The notes beneath the pieces are model-generated. The model did not search any database. It was not told the DNA's origin and worked only from the letters and a program-made list of their open reading frames with translations. Shown piece by piece: positions 16,846 through 25,586 of a DNA stretch of 64,000 nt (positions within the stretch are counted from its first letter, which is position 1; every line of letters begins with the position of its first letter). A program made the translations under genes and the position numbers. The DNA lies in assembly GCA_004100325.1 (NCBI GenBank), contig SCKX01000001.1:417453-481452 (forward strand), given 5' to 3'. This stretch comes from Candidatus Microsaccharimonas sossegonensis (GTDB lineage Bacteria; Patescibacteriota; Saccharimonadia; Saccharimonadales; Saccharimonadaceae).

Positions 16846-16877
16846 AAAGAAACTCCCACAGGGAGCTTCTTTATTTT
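16846..16877 (+). terminator. Intrinsic terminator after rplU
   Basis: AAAGAAACTCCC and GGGAGCTTCTTT pair around a 3-nt loop and are followed by ATTTT. Confidence 0.85.
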
Positions 16878-16934
16878 GCGACGGGCTAAAAATATTAAAG
16901 GGTTTTTTATCGTATATTTCCTTGGTTCCGTAAC

Positions 16935-16993
16935 TTCGAATAAAAAGGTTATTGACCAATTAATAATAAAGTTATAAAACAACATTATTCGAA
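16935..16993 (+). promoter_or_regulatory. Promoter flanked by a 9-bp inverted repeat
   Basis: TTGACC (16952-16957), a 15-nt spacer and TATAAA (16973-16978) sit between TTCGAATAA (16935-16943) and TTATTCGAA (16985-16993). A palindrome TCGAAAACATTTTCGA follows directly. The repeat on both sides of the core promoter suggests an operator. Confidence 0.5.
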
Positions 16994-17036
16994 AACATTT
17001 TCGATGTCCGCGCATCACCTACCGAAAGGTATGATC

Positions 17037-17219
17037 ATGGCAATCTGTCGATTCGGGGGAATCCCCATGGATACGAAGATATGTCCGTGCTTCAAATGTA
17101 GCACGCGTCGTAATAACGCCGCACAACGAGCCGGCAACGGACGTAACGCCAAGCGCGTCAACGTCCACGGCGACGGCAAGCCGAACCAGAACCGCAGCGG
17201 CAACGGTCGTCGCGGCTGA
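17037..17219 (+). CDS. Small basic protein with a Cys-x-Cys-x2-Cys cluster
   Basis: A 60-residue reading frame (the track extends it to 17004) beginning MAICRFGGIPMDTKICPC, followed by a low-complexity basic tail rich in Asn, Arg and Gly. CPCFKC could bind a metal. The ATG at 17037 has AAAGG about 8 nt upstream. Third codon positions favour C and G, more than in the neighbouring genes, and the region has its own candidate promoter and terminator, which support a real gene. No family is recognised. Antisense frames also stay open here, so an RNA rather than a protein product cannot be excluded. Confidence 0.45.
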   Translation: MAICRFGGIPMDTKICPCFKCSTRRNNAAQRAGNGRNAKRVNVHGDGKPNQNRSGNGRRG

Positions 17220-17229
17220 CACAAGACCT

Positions 17230-17262
17230 GAGCCAAGTCTAAAAACTGGCTCATATTCTTTT
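17230..17262 (+). terminator. Intrinsic terminator after the small basic ORF
   Basis: GAGCCA (17230-17235) pairs with TGGCTC (17247-17252), followed by ATATTCTTTT. Confidence 0.65.
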
Positions 17263-17290
17263 GACCCTATTTTATGTAGTATAAGAACAC

Positions 17291-18061
17291 ATGAAGACGT
17301 TTATATATAAAAAATATTCTCCTCGTCCCAACATTCTCCACCTATATGAGCATGTTGTTTCTATTCATATTCACGAACAACTACGTAAAATGGGATATTA
17401 CTGTTATGTTGATTACGCAATCAAGGCACAGACGCATGATCAAGGTCTTGCCACTATTACTATAGAAGTCTATAATTCGATGCTTGAAACAGAATGGAGT
17501 GACTTACTGCTATGGAATTTTGAGATAACAGATGCATTAATCCAGATTGCATATTATCAATTTTTAGCCGAAGAGGGTGTATTGTTTACCGTAAAAAATG
17601 CTAATCTTAAGGAAGAATTAGAAGTCGAGCATAGTAATGGTTGGCAGACAACAAAGAATATAGATACTCCAAAGGATATATCGGGTAAGGACGATACTGC
17701 ATTAGTTGCTAGCTCGAAAGATATCCCATTGCTTAGTTATGATATAGTACTTAATTTTCAAAAAAAGGAAGTTGCTAAAGAATCATATCATGATGCGTTA
17801 TTAACCCTCGGTCACAATATTCAGGTGCATCTTTCTAATAAAAAAGGATATTACAGGTCAGAGTTCTCGGTAATTGGTAATGAGATAAAGCTTTCGTTTC
17901 AAGTAATAGAGTTGCTTTCAAATACATTAGGTCAGAGCGACTCTCTTATTGCAACAGGAGTTATCGAAGAACTTATTGAAAGTGAAGCGTTGGACGTCTT
18001 TATTGATGCTAAAAAAGCCCGTCAATTAAATGCCATTTCAATTTCTACTTTTGTTGCATAA
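17291..18061 (+). CDS. Hypothetical protein with an M16-like HxxEH motif
   Basis: A 256-residue protein, visibly richer in A/T than its neighbours. Near the N-terminus it has PNILHLYEHVVS, with H17-x-x-E20-H21 matching the inverted zinc motif of M16 (pitrilysin-type) peptidases. Glutamates at 94-95 fall about where the third zinc ligand sits in that family (about 76 residues downstream). The rest shows alternating strands and helices compatible with one M16 half, but overall similarity is weak and only one domain is present. It has no signal peptide. It could be a degenerate or truncated M16 protein; otherwise unknown. A -10-like TAGTAT lies 8 nt before the ATG. Confidence 0.5.
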   Translation: MKTFIYKKYSPRPNILHLYEHVVSIHIHEQLRKMGYYCYVDYAIKAQTHDQGLATITIEVYNSMLETEWSDLLLWNFEITDALIQIAYYQFLAEEGVLFTVKNANLKEELEVEHSNGWQTTKNIDTPKDISGKDDTALVASSKDIPLLSYDIVLNFQKKEVAKESYHDALLTLGHNIQVHLSNKKGYYRSEFSVIGNEIKLSFQVIELLSNTLGQSDSLIATGVIEELIESEALDVFIDAKKARQLNAISISTFVA

Positions 18062-18137
18062 TATTGCCGTATCATTAACGGTTTGAACCAGTGCTCGTGC
18101 TACAATAGGTACAAAAGAATAGGGAATACATACAGAA

Positions 18138-18926
18138 GTGCCGATTGTTATTGCTGTGACGAATCAGAAGGGTGGTGTGGGAAAGACCACCACTGCTATT
18201 AATGTGGCATATTTCCTTGCCAAGGCGGGTAAAAAGACCCTTTTGATTGATTTTGATCCACAGGGTAATGCCACCAGTGGTCTGGGTGTGAATAAAGCCG
18301 AACTACAATCGTCGATGATTGATGTCGTAAAGGGTGATAGTGATCTTGCATCAGCTGTCCTAAGGACTGAACACAAAAACTTATGGCTGGCGCCAACAAC
18401 GTCAATTCTTGCAAATACAGAGGTTGAATTAGCGCAGGCTGACAAGAAATTCTCTCGCCTAAAGCATGCGATTGATGCCAGCGGTGATGCATACGACTTT
18501 ATTATCATTGATAGCCCGCCAAGTCTCAGTCTTTTAACAGTCAATGGACTGATCGCGGCAAAATACGTGTTACTGCCTGTTCAGGCGGAGTTTTATGCGC
18601 TGGAAGGCTTGGGGCAGCTCCTCGAAACGATGAAACTGGTGCGAAAAGGGATGAATCCGGCTCTTGAATTACTTGGCGTGTTGCCAACCATGCTTGATAG
18701 CCGCACCACTCTTAGTAGTCAGGTACACGAAGAGATTAAGCGTCACTTCCCAGGCAAAGTGTTTGATATCACCATTCCGCGCAACATTCGTCTAGCCGAA
18801 GCGCCAAGCCACGGCGTGCCAATTGGCGTCTATGATAAGTTTTCTAAAGGTTCACGTGCCTATAAAGCCCTCGCGAAAGAAGTAATTACCCGAACGCAAG
18901 ATTCGTTGGAAGCGGCGGCGTCATGA
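18138..18926 (+). CDS. parA: Chromosome partitioning ATPase ParA
   Basis: A 262-residue Walker-type ATPase starting at GTG. The deviant Walker A is NQKGGVGKTTTAINVA (residues 9-24), Walker A' is LLIDFDPQGNATSGLG, and Walker B is FIIIDSPPSLSLLTVNGL. It lacks the N-terminal helix-turn-helix of plasmid type Ia ParAs and therefore resembles chromosomal Soj. It binds DNA in the ATP form and moves ParB-parS complexes. Its stop overlaps the parB start (ATGA). A -10 like TGCTACAAT is found near 18099-18107, giving a leader of about 25 nt. Confidence 0.95.
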   Translation: MPIVIAVTNQKGGVGKTTTAINVAYFLAKAGKKTLLIDFDPQGNATSGLGVNKAELQSSMIDVVKGDSDLASAVLRTEHKNLWLAPTTSILANTEVELAQADKKFSRLKHAIDASGDAYDFIIIDSPPSLSLLTVNGLIAAKYVLLPVQAEFYALEGLGQLLETMKLVRKGMNPALELLGVLPTMLDSRTTLSSQVHEEIKRHFPGKVFDITIPRNIRLAEAPSHGVPIGVYDKFSKGSRAYKALAKEVITRTQDSLEAAAS

Positions 18927-19816
18927 CACAGAAAAAAGGTCAAGCAAGAGGATTAGGGCGCGGGTTTGAGTCGTTAATCCCGACTGATCTATTAGACGAG
19001 TCATTTGATACGACGAAATACATTGATGAACGGGTTAGTGAACTAAAAAATGTGCAGCTTTCCAAGGTTACTACTGATCCAGATCAGCCGCGCCGAACTT
19101 TTGACCTTGAAGCCTTGAACGAACTGGCGGAATCTATCCGCGAACATGGGGTGCTACAACCTATCATTGTCACCAAAAAGGGAAGCGGTTACCAAATTGT
19201 TGCTGGTGAACGACGCTTTCGAGCCTCGCAAATTGCAGGGCTTGAAACAATACCGGCACTTGTAAGGTCAATGAGCGATCAGAACAAATTGGAAGTTTCT
19301 TTGATTGAAAATTTGCAGCGTCGCGACCTAAACACGATTGAAACCGCGACCGCACTGCAAAAACTTCGTGATCAGTTCAATCTGAGTAATGAAGAGATCG
19401 GAAAGCGCGTCAACAAATCACAAAGCGCCGTGCAGAACACGATGCGCCTGTTGAAACTGCCCAAAAACGTCCGTGAATTAATCGCTGAAGGCACATTAAC
19501 AGAGGGACAAGCACGTCCACTTATTTCTTGGGACGAAGCATTTATTAACGCAGTCGTACCACGTATCATCGCCGAGGAGTGGAGTGCCCGTAAAGTTGAG
19601 CAATATGTTGTCAATGCCCGGAATGGCAAAAAGCAAACAGAACCACAAACTGTCACACAAACTGAATCTCGGCATGAACAAAAAATTGCCACCCTTCGCA
19701 GTCGCCTGAAGACCGACGTCAACATTCGCGTCAACAACAAAGGTGCCGGCACCATCGTTATCAAATTTAGCGATGAAAAAGACCTCGATCGTCTGCAAAA
19801 ACTTCTCGGCGAATAA
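18923..19816 (+). CDS. parB: Chromosome partitioning protein ParB
   Basis: A 297-residue ParB/Spo0J protein. The N-terminus carries GLGRGFESLIP, often the ParA-contacting region. The CTP-binding core shows DPDQPRRTFD, REHGVLQPIIV and the arginine patch GERRFRA (residues 95-101), then ENLQRRDLNTIE. The helix-turn-helix EEIGKRVNKSQSAVQNTMRLLKLP binds parS. The C-terminus is a dimerisation region. It is translated coupled to parA. No parS-like 16-bp palindrome was noticed in the window, but this was not searched exhaustively. Confidence 0.95.
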   Translation: MTQKKGQARGLGRGFESLIPTDLLDESFDTTKYIDERVSELKNVQLSKVTTDPDQPRRTFDLEALNELAESIREHGVLQPIIVTKKGSGYQIVAGERRFRASQIAGLETIPALVRSMSDQNKLEVSLIENLQRRDLNTIETATALQKLRDQFNLSNEEIGKRVNKSQSAVQNTMRLLKLPKNVRELIAEGTLTEGQARPLISWDEAFINAVVPRIIAEEWSARKVEQYVVNARNGKKQTEPQTVTQTESRHEQKIATLRSRLKTDVNIRVNNKGAGTIVIKFSDEKDLDRLQKLLGE

Positions 19817-19820
19817 GAGC

Positions 19821-19962
19821 CAAAGAACTCCAGGATGACACGGTCTCAGAACACTCTTTTAAAAAAGATCTCCACTGGAGATCTTTTTTAGCGTTGGGCT
19901 GAAAAAACTCCTATGGAAGTTTTTTCACACGTTCTTCGACCGTGTCATCCTGAATTTCTTTG
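19821..19962. repeat. Long inverted-repeat element between parB and lepB (element 3), includes a bidirectional terminator
   Basis: Arms 19821-19852 and 19931-19962 match at 28 of 32 positions, including the uninterrupted CAGGATGACACGGTC. The interior carries two hairpins: AAAGATCTCCACTGGAGATCTTT with T- and A-runs on its sides, and AAAAAACT..AGTTTTTT. The element fills the whole gap between two convergent stop codons, so the first inner hairpin can terminate transcription in both directions. Confidence 0.85.
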
Positions 19963-19966
19963 TTGC

Positions 19967-20572
19967 TTAAGTCGGGAAAGTCCGAATCTTATTGAACGGA
20001 AAAATTCGTACTTCAGCCGGTCCAACCACATCATAAAGCGGAATGGTTCCTAGTCCGTTGCGGGAATCATATGAATAGTTGCCCTGACGGTTATCACCCG
20101 AAACAAAAATCTCGCCAGCCGGAACAATCTCGTCAATTGCACCGCTGGTAGGAGAACGAGGCTCACCGCGATTGGCGTCATCCGGATTAAAACCATTTGG
20201 GTACTGAGTATTATAGACGGTGTAGCGCCCATCCTTTAGCTGAACGCGTTCACCAGGAAGGCCAATGACGCGCTTGACGATATATTCATCTTCGGTGCCT
20301 TGGATAAAGCGAGGATTCTTAAAGACAATAATTTGTCCGCGCTTTGGTATGTAGGTTTTGTTTTGCAGTTGTGCCCACGTCACTGGCAGACGGTCAACGA
20401 TTAAGCGGTCACCAGTATATAGCGTCGATTCCATGCTTGGACCAACAACATTAAAGCTGCGAAAGACAAACGTATTGATCAAAATCGTGCCTATAATGAC
20501 GCACACAATAAAAATGACAATCCCTATAATGTCTTTTGCGAACGGATGACGAGTGAAATAAGAAGCTTCCAT
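19967..20572 (-). CDS. lepB: Signal peptidase I
   Basis: A membrane serine protease that removes signal peptides from exported proteins. One N-terminal transmembrane helix (DIIGIVIFIVCVIIGTILI) is followed by the catalytic Ser46 in GPSMEST, catalytic Lys100 in EYIVKRVIGLPGE, and the box SGDNRQGNYSYDSR. At 201 residues it is like Gram-positive enzymes. It is monocistronic, convergent with parB. The start is 11 nt after a TG-extended TATAAT on the minus strand. Confidence 0.96.
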   Translation of the reverse strand: MEASYFTRHPFAKDIIGIVIFIVCVIIGTILINTFVFRSFNVVGPSMESTLYTGDRLIVDRLPVTWAQLQNKTYIPKRGQIIVFKNPRFIQGTEDEYIVKRVIGLPGERVQLKDGRYTVYNTQYPNGFNPDDANRGEPRSPTSGAIDEIVPAGEIFVSGDNRQGNYSYDSRNGLGTIPLYDVVGPAEVRIFPFNKIRTFPT

Positions 20573-20583
20573 TAACCTGACTG

Positions 20584-20589
20584 ATTATA
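20584..20589 (-). promoter_or_regulatory. lepB -10 element
   Basis: On the minus strand TGT then TATAAT, 11 nt before the lepB ATG. It lies inside the first copy of the 29-bp direct repeat. Confidence 0.6.
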
Positions 20590-20683
20590 ACACGAGATAA
20601 CGAGTGAAAAAGCAGTTTACTGATTATTCCGAGTGTCGAAGTGGTATGTCTCACATAACACGAGATAACGAGTGAAGAAGCAG
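20587..20683. repeat. 29-bp direct repeat upstream of lepB
   Basis: 20587-20615 and 20655-20683 share 28 of 29 bases (ATAACACGAGATAACGAGTG, then AA or AG and AAGCAG), with starts 68 bp apart. The copy nearer lepB contains part of its promoter. Confidence 0.8.
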
Positions 20684-20701
20684 AATGTGCTTATGTCATA
20701 C

Positions 20702-20730
20702 TTCATAATTTAAGCTTCTTCGAGTATAGT
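20702..20730 (+). promoter_or_regulatory. Promoter of the LCP gene
   Basis: TTCATA (20702-20707), a 17-nt spacer and TATAGT (20725-20730), 13 nt before the ATG; the leader would be about 7 nt. Confidence 0.55.
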
Positions 20731-20743
20731 AGTGTAAGTATTT

Positions 20744-22402
20744 ATGAAGAAGCAAACACAAACTTCTATTGATGGTTTTATTCCACGTCGTTCTGGTGCC
20801 CAGTTGGGCAACCTGCATGCATCCGAAGAAGCAGTACCAATTGATCGATCACTCCACACCGGTGACGGCACGTCCAGAGAAGTCGTGGGCGTTGCTCGTG
20901 AAAGCAAAAGCATCGGTCGGTCTGACATTGATGAATCGCTGCGTCAAATCGATGATCCTAACGCAGACCGCGGGACAAGGCGGCAACGACGTGCTGAAAA
21001 ACGCCGTCGTAAAAAGGCGAACCAAAAACCAAAAAACAAAACAAAGCGCATTATCAAATGGGTGTTGATTGGACTTGGTATTCTTGTCGTCGCTATCATA
21101 GGGTATCTTGCCTTCAAGGCAATTAATGCCAGTGACTCGATATTTAAAGGCAATGTGCTTGATCTCGTAAAATCCGATCCTTTAAAACAAGATGCCAACG
21201 GACGGAGCAATTTTCTTATTGTGGGAACTTCCGAAGATGACCCGGGTCATCAAGGTGCCAACTTGACTGACACCATTATGGTACTGAGTATCAATCAGAA
21301 AACCAAAGATGCCTACACTTTTAGTGTTCCGCGTGACCTTGAAGTGCAATATGGACAGGCTTGTCCCTCCGGGTATTCAGGAAAAATAAACGTCTACTTT
21401 AGTTGTGTGAATACGGGTACTGATGCTGCATCGGAACAAGATCGATTAGCGAAAACGCAAGCTTTTGTGGGTAACATTATTGGTATGGATATCCAGTACG
21501 GTGTGCATGTTAACTACACCGTGGTTCGTGATGTTATAAAAGCGATTGGTGGTTCAATCACCGTTAATATCGAAGGTGACAACGGGCAAGGGCCTCAACC
21601 AAATCTTGGGATTATGGACAGTAACTTCGACTGGAAATGTGGAGCGACCATCGCAATACGAAAGAAAAATTGTCCGCCGAATGGACGCTTCATAGAATAC
21701 GGCCCAGGCAACCAGGTGCTGGATGCCGAACGTGCGCTGTATCTTGCACAGGCTCGTGGCGATGTTGCCCCAACCTACGGGTTAGCACAGTCGAACTTTG
21801 ACCGAGAACGTAACCAGCAAAAGATCGTTTTGGCAATTCGGGAAAAGGCATTGAGTACCGGAGTTCTCACAAACATCAGTGCGGTCACACAGCTTATTAA
21901 TGCACTTGGTAACAACCTCCGTACCAATATCCAAACAAAAGAAATCCGCACCTTAATGGGTCTTGCAAAAGACATTCCATCGGATAAGATCACTTCAATC
22001 GATCTTTTCAAAGCAGGTGAAGCAGTCTTTACTGCTTCTGGTCAACCTGTGCAAGGTCAATATGAATACAGTGCTATCCAGGCGTATATTAACAAAATTA
22101 TTACGCAGGAACCTTTCGTCAAAGAGAAGCCGCGAGTGATTGTATTGAATGGCGGTGCTGCTGCGGGTGTGGCACAAACAGAAGCGGACAAGCTGACGGC
22201 AAAGGGATTCACGGTGGATAGTGTCGATAACGCTCCCGACGGCACGTATCCAGCGGTAACGGTTTATCAAGTTGCTAACAACAAGCCGCTAACTGCCGCA
22301 AAACTCAAAGAGCTTTACGGCGTGACGCTGCTGACAACAAAGCCTCCGGTCAGCGTTGTTGGCACTACTGATTTCGTGGTCATTATTGGGCCGACGCAGT
22401 AA
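20744..22402 (+). CDS. LytR-CpsA-Psr (LCP) family protein with C-terminal LytR domain
   Basis: A 552-residue envelope protein. A basic cytoplasmic region (residues 1-100, RRQRRAEKRRRKK) is followed by one transmembrane helix (WVLIGLGILVVAIIGYLAF). The extracellular LCP domain contains NFLIVGTSEDD, LTDTIMVLSINQ and the SVPRDLEV motif with the conserved Arg. LCP proteins transfer glycopolymers such as teichoic acid or capsule precursors onto peptidoglycan. Near the C-terminus a LytR_C-like domain appears (RVIVLNGGAAAGVAQTEADKL to VTVYQVANNK). It implies a Gram-positive-type wall with attached polymers. Confidence 0.9.
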   Translation: MKKQTQTSIDGFIPRRSGAQLGNLHASEEAVPIDRSLHTGDGTSREVVGVARESKSIGRSDIDESLRQIDDPNADRGTRRQRRAEKRRRKKANQKPKNKTKRIIKWVLIGLGILVVAIIGYLAFKAINASDSIFKGNVLDLVKSDPLKQDANGRSNFLIVGTSEDDPGHQGANLTDTIMVLSINQKTKDAYTFSVPRDLEVQYGQACPSGYSGKINVYFSCVNTGTDAASEQDRLAKTQAFVGNIIGMDIQYGVHVNYTVVRDVIKAIGGSITVNIEGDNGQGPQPNLGIMDSNFDWKCGATIAIRKKNCPPNGRFIEYGPGNQVLDAERALYLAQARGDVAPTYGLAQSNFDRERNQQKIVLAIREKALSTGVLTNISAVTQLINALGNNLRTNIQTKEIRTLMGLAKDIPSDKITSIDLFKAGEAVFTASGQPVQGQYEYSAIQAYINKIITQEPFVKEKPRVIVLNGGAAAGVAQTEADKLTAKGFTVDSVDNAPDGTYPAVTVYQVANNKPLTAAKLKELYGVTLLTTKPPVSVVGTTDFVVIIGPTQ

Positions 22403-22431
22403 CGCGTTTACTCGTGGTATAATAGGCTAAT

Positions 22432-23232
22432 ATGGAGTTTTTAAAACTAGTCCGACGCCGCTCTTTTTTGAGTGAAGTGGTATACACATTGTTGAACGTC
22501 GCCTTCGCAGTGGCGCTGGTGTTGGTGATTAGTTTCACCGAGTCAATTCCTTTGGCACTTGGGCTGGTGTTGATCAGTAAATGGCGCGTTTTGGCGGTTC
22601 GGGCGCGCTATTGGTTTGTCAATATCCGTTCAAATCTTGTCGATATTATCGTCAGTGTGAGCATTGTGGTAGGGCTGTATACGATTGACACTTCAAATCT
22701 AACTGATTCTCGTAAGTTTCTTTTACTAGCGATTACAACGGCGCTGTATGTGGTCTGGTTGCTGATTATTAAACCTCGCTCAAAGCGGACATATGTCGCT
22801 GCACAGGCGGGGATTGCCGTACTACTTGGAACCGCCGCCCTCTATACGGTATCGTTTAGTTGGCCTGTGTCGGTAGTGGTTATTGGGATGTGGTTGATAG
22901 GTTACAGCGCAGCTAATCATATTCTTAATACCTACGATGATGAAACGCACGGCATCTTTCTTAGCTTGGCGTGGAGCGTCATTTTCGCTGAGATAGGGTG
23001 GGTAGCCTACCACTGGACGATTGCCTATTCACTGCCGTTTGCAACCAGTCTATTGATACCACAAATTGCGATGATCGGCCTTTTAATTGGATTTGTCGCG
23101 TATAAAGCCTATGATTCGTTTTATCACCACCAGCGGATACGAACCAGTGATATTCTTTTACCGTTGTTATTTAGCTTGAGCGTCATCGCCGTGTTGGTGC
23201 TGGTTTTCAACCGGGTGGGGACCGCGATCTAA
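22432..23232 (+). CDS. Polytopic membrane protein of unknown function
   Basis: A 266-residue protein with about eight hydrophobic segments (from VVYTLLNVAFAVALVLVISF to LLFSLSVIAVLVLVFN). No catalytic motif is recognised; the conserved-looking charged loop is ISKWRVLAVRARYWFVNIR. Members of this type occur next to LCP genes in related genomes as far as I recall, but this is not a firm assignment. The ATG lies 8 nt after a TG-extended TATAAT (22418-22423), so it probably has its own leaderless mRNA. Confidence 0.65.
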   Translation: MEFLKLVRRRSFLSEVVYTLLNVAFAVALVLVISFTESIPLALGLVLISKWRVLAVRARYWFVNIRSNLVDIIVSVSIVVGLYTIDTSNLTDSRKFLLLAITTALYVVWLLIIKPRSKRTYVAAQAGIAVLLGTAALYTVSFSWPVSVVVIGMWLIGYSAANHILNTYDDETHGIFLSLAWSVIFAEIGWVAYHWTIAYSLPFATSLLIPQIAMIGLLIGFVAYKAYDSFYHHQRIRTSDILLPLLFSLSVIAVLVLVFNRVGTAI

Positions 23233-23247
23233 GCCCGCGAATATTGA

Positions 23248-24108
23248 TTATTTGGCTATTTTTTCTAGCAGGATGCCGTAGCCTTCTTGGCCCGATACGA
23301 GGAGACCGTATTTTTTTGCTTGGCTGATAATAGCAGGATGCTGCTCGGGATCGGCCTCTAGAATAAGTGAGCCGCCATTGACCAATGTAACTTTGGTTTG
23401 AAAAAGTAATTCGTAAATCAGAGCTTTGCCACCATGAGCCGCGAAAAGTGCGCTGGCTGGTTCATGCTCGGTCTCGGGTGAACGTTCCCACTCGCCATCA
23501 ACATACGGTAAGTTGGCGATAATAATATCTGCGGCGAAAGGGTAGTCGGCGAGGAGGTTACTGTGAAGGATGCTCACCTCAACCTGCAGGTCCTTCGCGT
23601 TCTTCTCGGCAATTTTTAACGCGTGGCGACTGATATCGCTGAGTGTGACATCAAGTTCTGGGTACAGTAATTTGGCCGTAATCCCCAGGTTGCCACTACC
23701 AGTGCCGACGTCAATTAAGCGCAGGGGCTTTTCATGTAAAAGAGAACTATTTCGAGGAATGACTTGTTTTAAAAGCTCGATCAAGGCTTCAGACTCAGGA
23801 CGAGGGATCAGCGTAGCGGTCGTGACCGAGAATTGGTGACCATAAAATTCCTTGTGCCCAATAATGTAGGCGACTGGAACGCGTTCAATGCGTAGGCTGA
23901 GTCGAGCGTTGGCAATTTCGATAGTGCGTTCGGTCAGCTGTTCTTCGGGGTGCGCATGCAAGTAGCTGCGATTTTTACGTAGAGTATGTGCCAAGATTAA
24001 TTCGGCATCAAGCCGAGCCGAGGCAATCTGAGCAAAGACCAACTGACGCGTCGCGTCCGCCAGCCAGTCGTTAATTGCTAGCACTTGAGGCTGCCAGTTC
24101 TCGTTCAT
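23248..24108 (-). CDS. prmC: Release factor glutamine methyltransferase PrmC
   Basis: Methylates the glutamine of the GGQ motif in RF1/RF2 with S-adenosylmethionine. The N-terminal helical domain contains [23 protein letters not shown]. The SAM-binding domain has [14 protein letters not shown] and, instead of the usual NPPY, the motif NLPYV. The substitution of the first proline by leucine leaves the Asn and Tyr that hold the substrate glutamine. The gene overlaps the end of prfA by 38 nt, so RF1 and its modifying enzyme are made together. Confidence 0.92.
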   Translation of the reverse strand: MNENWQPQVLAINDWLADATRQLVFAQIASARLDAELILAHTLRKNRSYLHAHPEEQLTERTIEIANARLSLRIERVPVAYIIGHKEFYGHQFSVTTATLIPRPESEALIELLKQVIPRNSSLLHEKPLRLIDVGTGSGNLGITAKLLYPELDVTLSDISRHALKIAEKNAKDLQVEVSILHSNLLADYPFAADIIIANLPYVDGEWERSPETEHEPASALFAAHGGKALIYELLFQTKVTLVNGGSLILEADPEQHPAIISQAKKYGLLVSGQEGYGILLEKIAK

Positions 24109-25141
24109 ACGCCTGTAAGTTTTCTACCAGATCGTCGATTGATCCGTTTAATGCAGCTGGAATATTACTTCGACTGTAGCTAATGCGGTGATCGGTAATG
24201 CGGTCCTGCGGGAAGTTATAGGTGCGAATTTTCTCCGACCGGTCGCCTGAACCAATCAGGTTGCGGCGTTCGCTAGCGAGTTTGGCATTTTCGGCATCAG
24301 TTTTAATCTGTAAAAGACGGCTGCGTAGCACACTCATGGCTTTTTCCTTATTTTTAAGTTGCGACTTTTCGTCCTGGTTAATGACAACCAACCCTGAAGG
24401 TAAGTGAGTAATGCGCACGGCGCTATCGGTTGTGTTCACGGACTGCCCACCATGTCCCCCAGATCGGTAGATATCGATGCGAAGATCGTTAGGATTAATG
24501 TCAATGTCAGTTTCTTCGGCTTCCGGCAGGACGGCAACAGTGACTGTACTGGTGTGGATGCGTCCTTGGGATTCGGTTGCCGGCACGCGCTGGACACGGT
24601 GAACGCCGGACTCGTATTTTAGTTGAGAGTAAACGGCATCCCCTTTGACACTAAAGACAACCTCTTTGTAACCGCCGGAATCGTTAGCACTTTCGCTGAT
24701 AGGTTCGGTTCTCAGGTTGTGCATTTCGCAGTACCGAAGATACATGCGGTAGAGTTCGGCGGCAAAAAGGCTGGCTTCATCGCCGCCGGCCCCAGCCCGG
24801 ATTTCAATAATCACGTTTTTTTCGTCATTCGGATCTTTTGGCGCCAGCATCGCAAATAATTCGTCTTCAAGTGTAGCTAGGCGTGCGGTATTTTCTTCAA
24901 TTTCCGATTTTGCCAGGTCGGCAAGCTCGTCGTTGCCACCAGCCATGTCTCTAGCATCAACGATTTGCGTTTCCAACGATTCACGCAGCAGTGCTTTTTC
25001 CAGAATTGTTTGGATTTCCATGAAGCGTTTGTTTTTTTTGGAATAATCAGGGTCGACGTAGGCATCAGGACGCATCAAAAAGGTGTCGAGTGCTTGTTTC
25101 TCGGCTTGCAGTTCATCAATATTGAGATTAATCTTTGGCAT
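24071..25141 (-). CDS. prfA: Peptide chain release factor 1
   Basis: Terminates translation at UAA and UAG. The GGQ motif (residues 231-233) is in [21 protein letters not shown], and the stop-codon-reading tripeptide position reads PAT (about 187-189), fitting the RF1 class. The length of 356 residues is standard. prmC follows in overlap. It lies downstream of rpmE with an intrinsic terminator between, so it may have its own promoter. Its presence beside an intact prfB at 44748 means all three stop codons are served. Confidence 0.96.
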   Translation of the reverse strand: MPKINLNIDELQAEKQALDTFLMRPDAYVDPDYSKKNKRFMEIQTILEKALLRESLETQIVDARDMAGGNDELADLAKSEIEENTARLATLEDELFAMLAPKDPNDEKNVIIEIRAGAGGDEASLFAAELYRMYLRYCEMHNLRTEPISESANDSGGYKEVVFSVKGDAVYSQLKYESGVHRVQRVPATESQGRIHTSTVTVAVLPEAEETDIDINPNDLRIDIYRSGGHGGQSVNTTDSAVRITHLPSGLVVINQDEKSQLKNKEKAMSVLRSRLLQIKTDAENAKLASERRNLIGSGDRSEKIRTYNFPQDRITDHRISYSRSNIPAALNGSIDDLVENLQAYERELAASSASN

Positions 25142-25182
25142 AATGGGGTGCTTTTCTCAGGTCGTTACTTTTTTATTCTAAC

Positions 25183-25217
25183 AAAAAAGAGCCTTATCAG
25201 ATACAAGGCCCTTTTTC
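25183..25217 (-). terminator. Intrinsic terminator after rpmE
   Basis: On the minus strand AAAAAGGGCCTT and AAGGCTCTTTTTT pair around a 9-nt loop and end in a T-run. Confidence 0.75.
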
Positions 25218-25227
25218 TGAGCGAGAG

Positions 25228-25551
25228 CTAATTATCGCTTGTTTTTTTGGCTTTGCTAGCCGCAGATTTTTTGGCTTTGTTGGCAAGTTCTGTCCTTCGG
25301 GCCTGGGCAGCGGCAGCCCGGTTCTTGAATCGGTCGACCCGACCTTCGGTGTCGATGATCTTTTCTTCGCCGGTGAAAAATGGGTGAGAAGCACTTGAAA
25401 TGTGCAACTTCACGAGTGGGTACTCGTTTCCATCTTCCCATATGATCGTCTCATTGGTCTGCGCCGTTGACTGAGTCAAAAAAGCAAAACCAGCAGTGTC
25501 GTCGCTAAATACGACGGGACGGTAGTCACTTGGGTGTAGGTTTGTCTTCAT
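25228..25551 (-). CDS. rpmE2: Large ribosomal subunit protein bL31 (type B)
   Basis: A 107-residue bL31 without zinc-binding cysteines, that is, the type B form: [18 protein letters not shown], then [27 protein letters not shown] Lys/Ala-rich tail of about 25 residues extends beyond the normal end. It is separated from prfA by a terminator. Confidence 0.93.
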   Translation of the reverse strand: MKTNLHPSDYRPVVFSDDTAGFAFLTQSTAQTNETIIWEDGNEYPLVKLHISSASHPFFTGEEKIIDTEGRVDRFKNRAAAAQARRTELANKAKKSAASKAKKTSDN

Positions 25552-25586
25552 AATCCGAATTATTGTATCTGTTTTTTATCGAATTG

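Noticed and set aside
17015-17254. Minus-strand ORFs of 79 and 67 residues opposite the small basic ORF
   Set aside because: Promoter, ribosome binding site and terminator all point to the plus strand; the antisense frames are probably open because of base composition.
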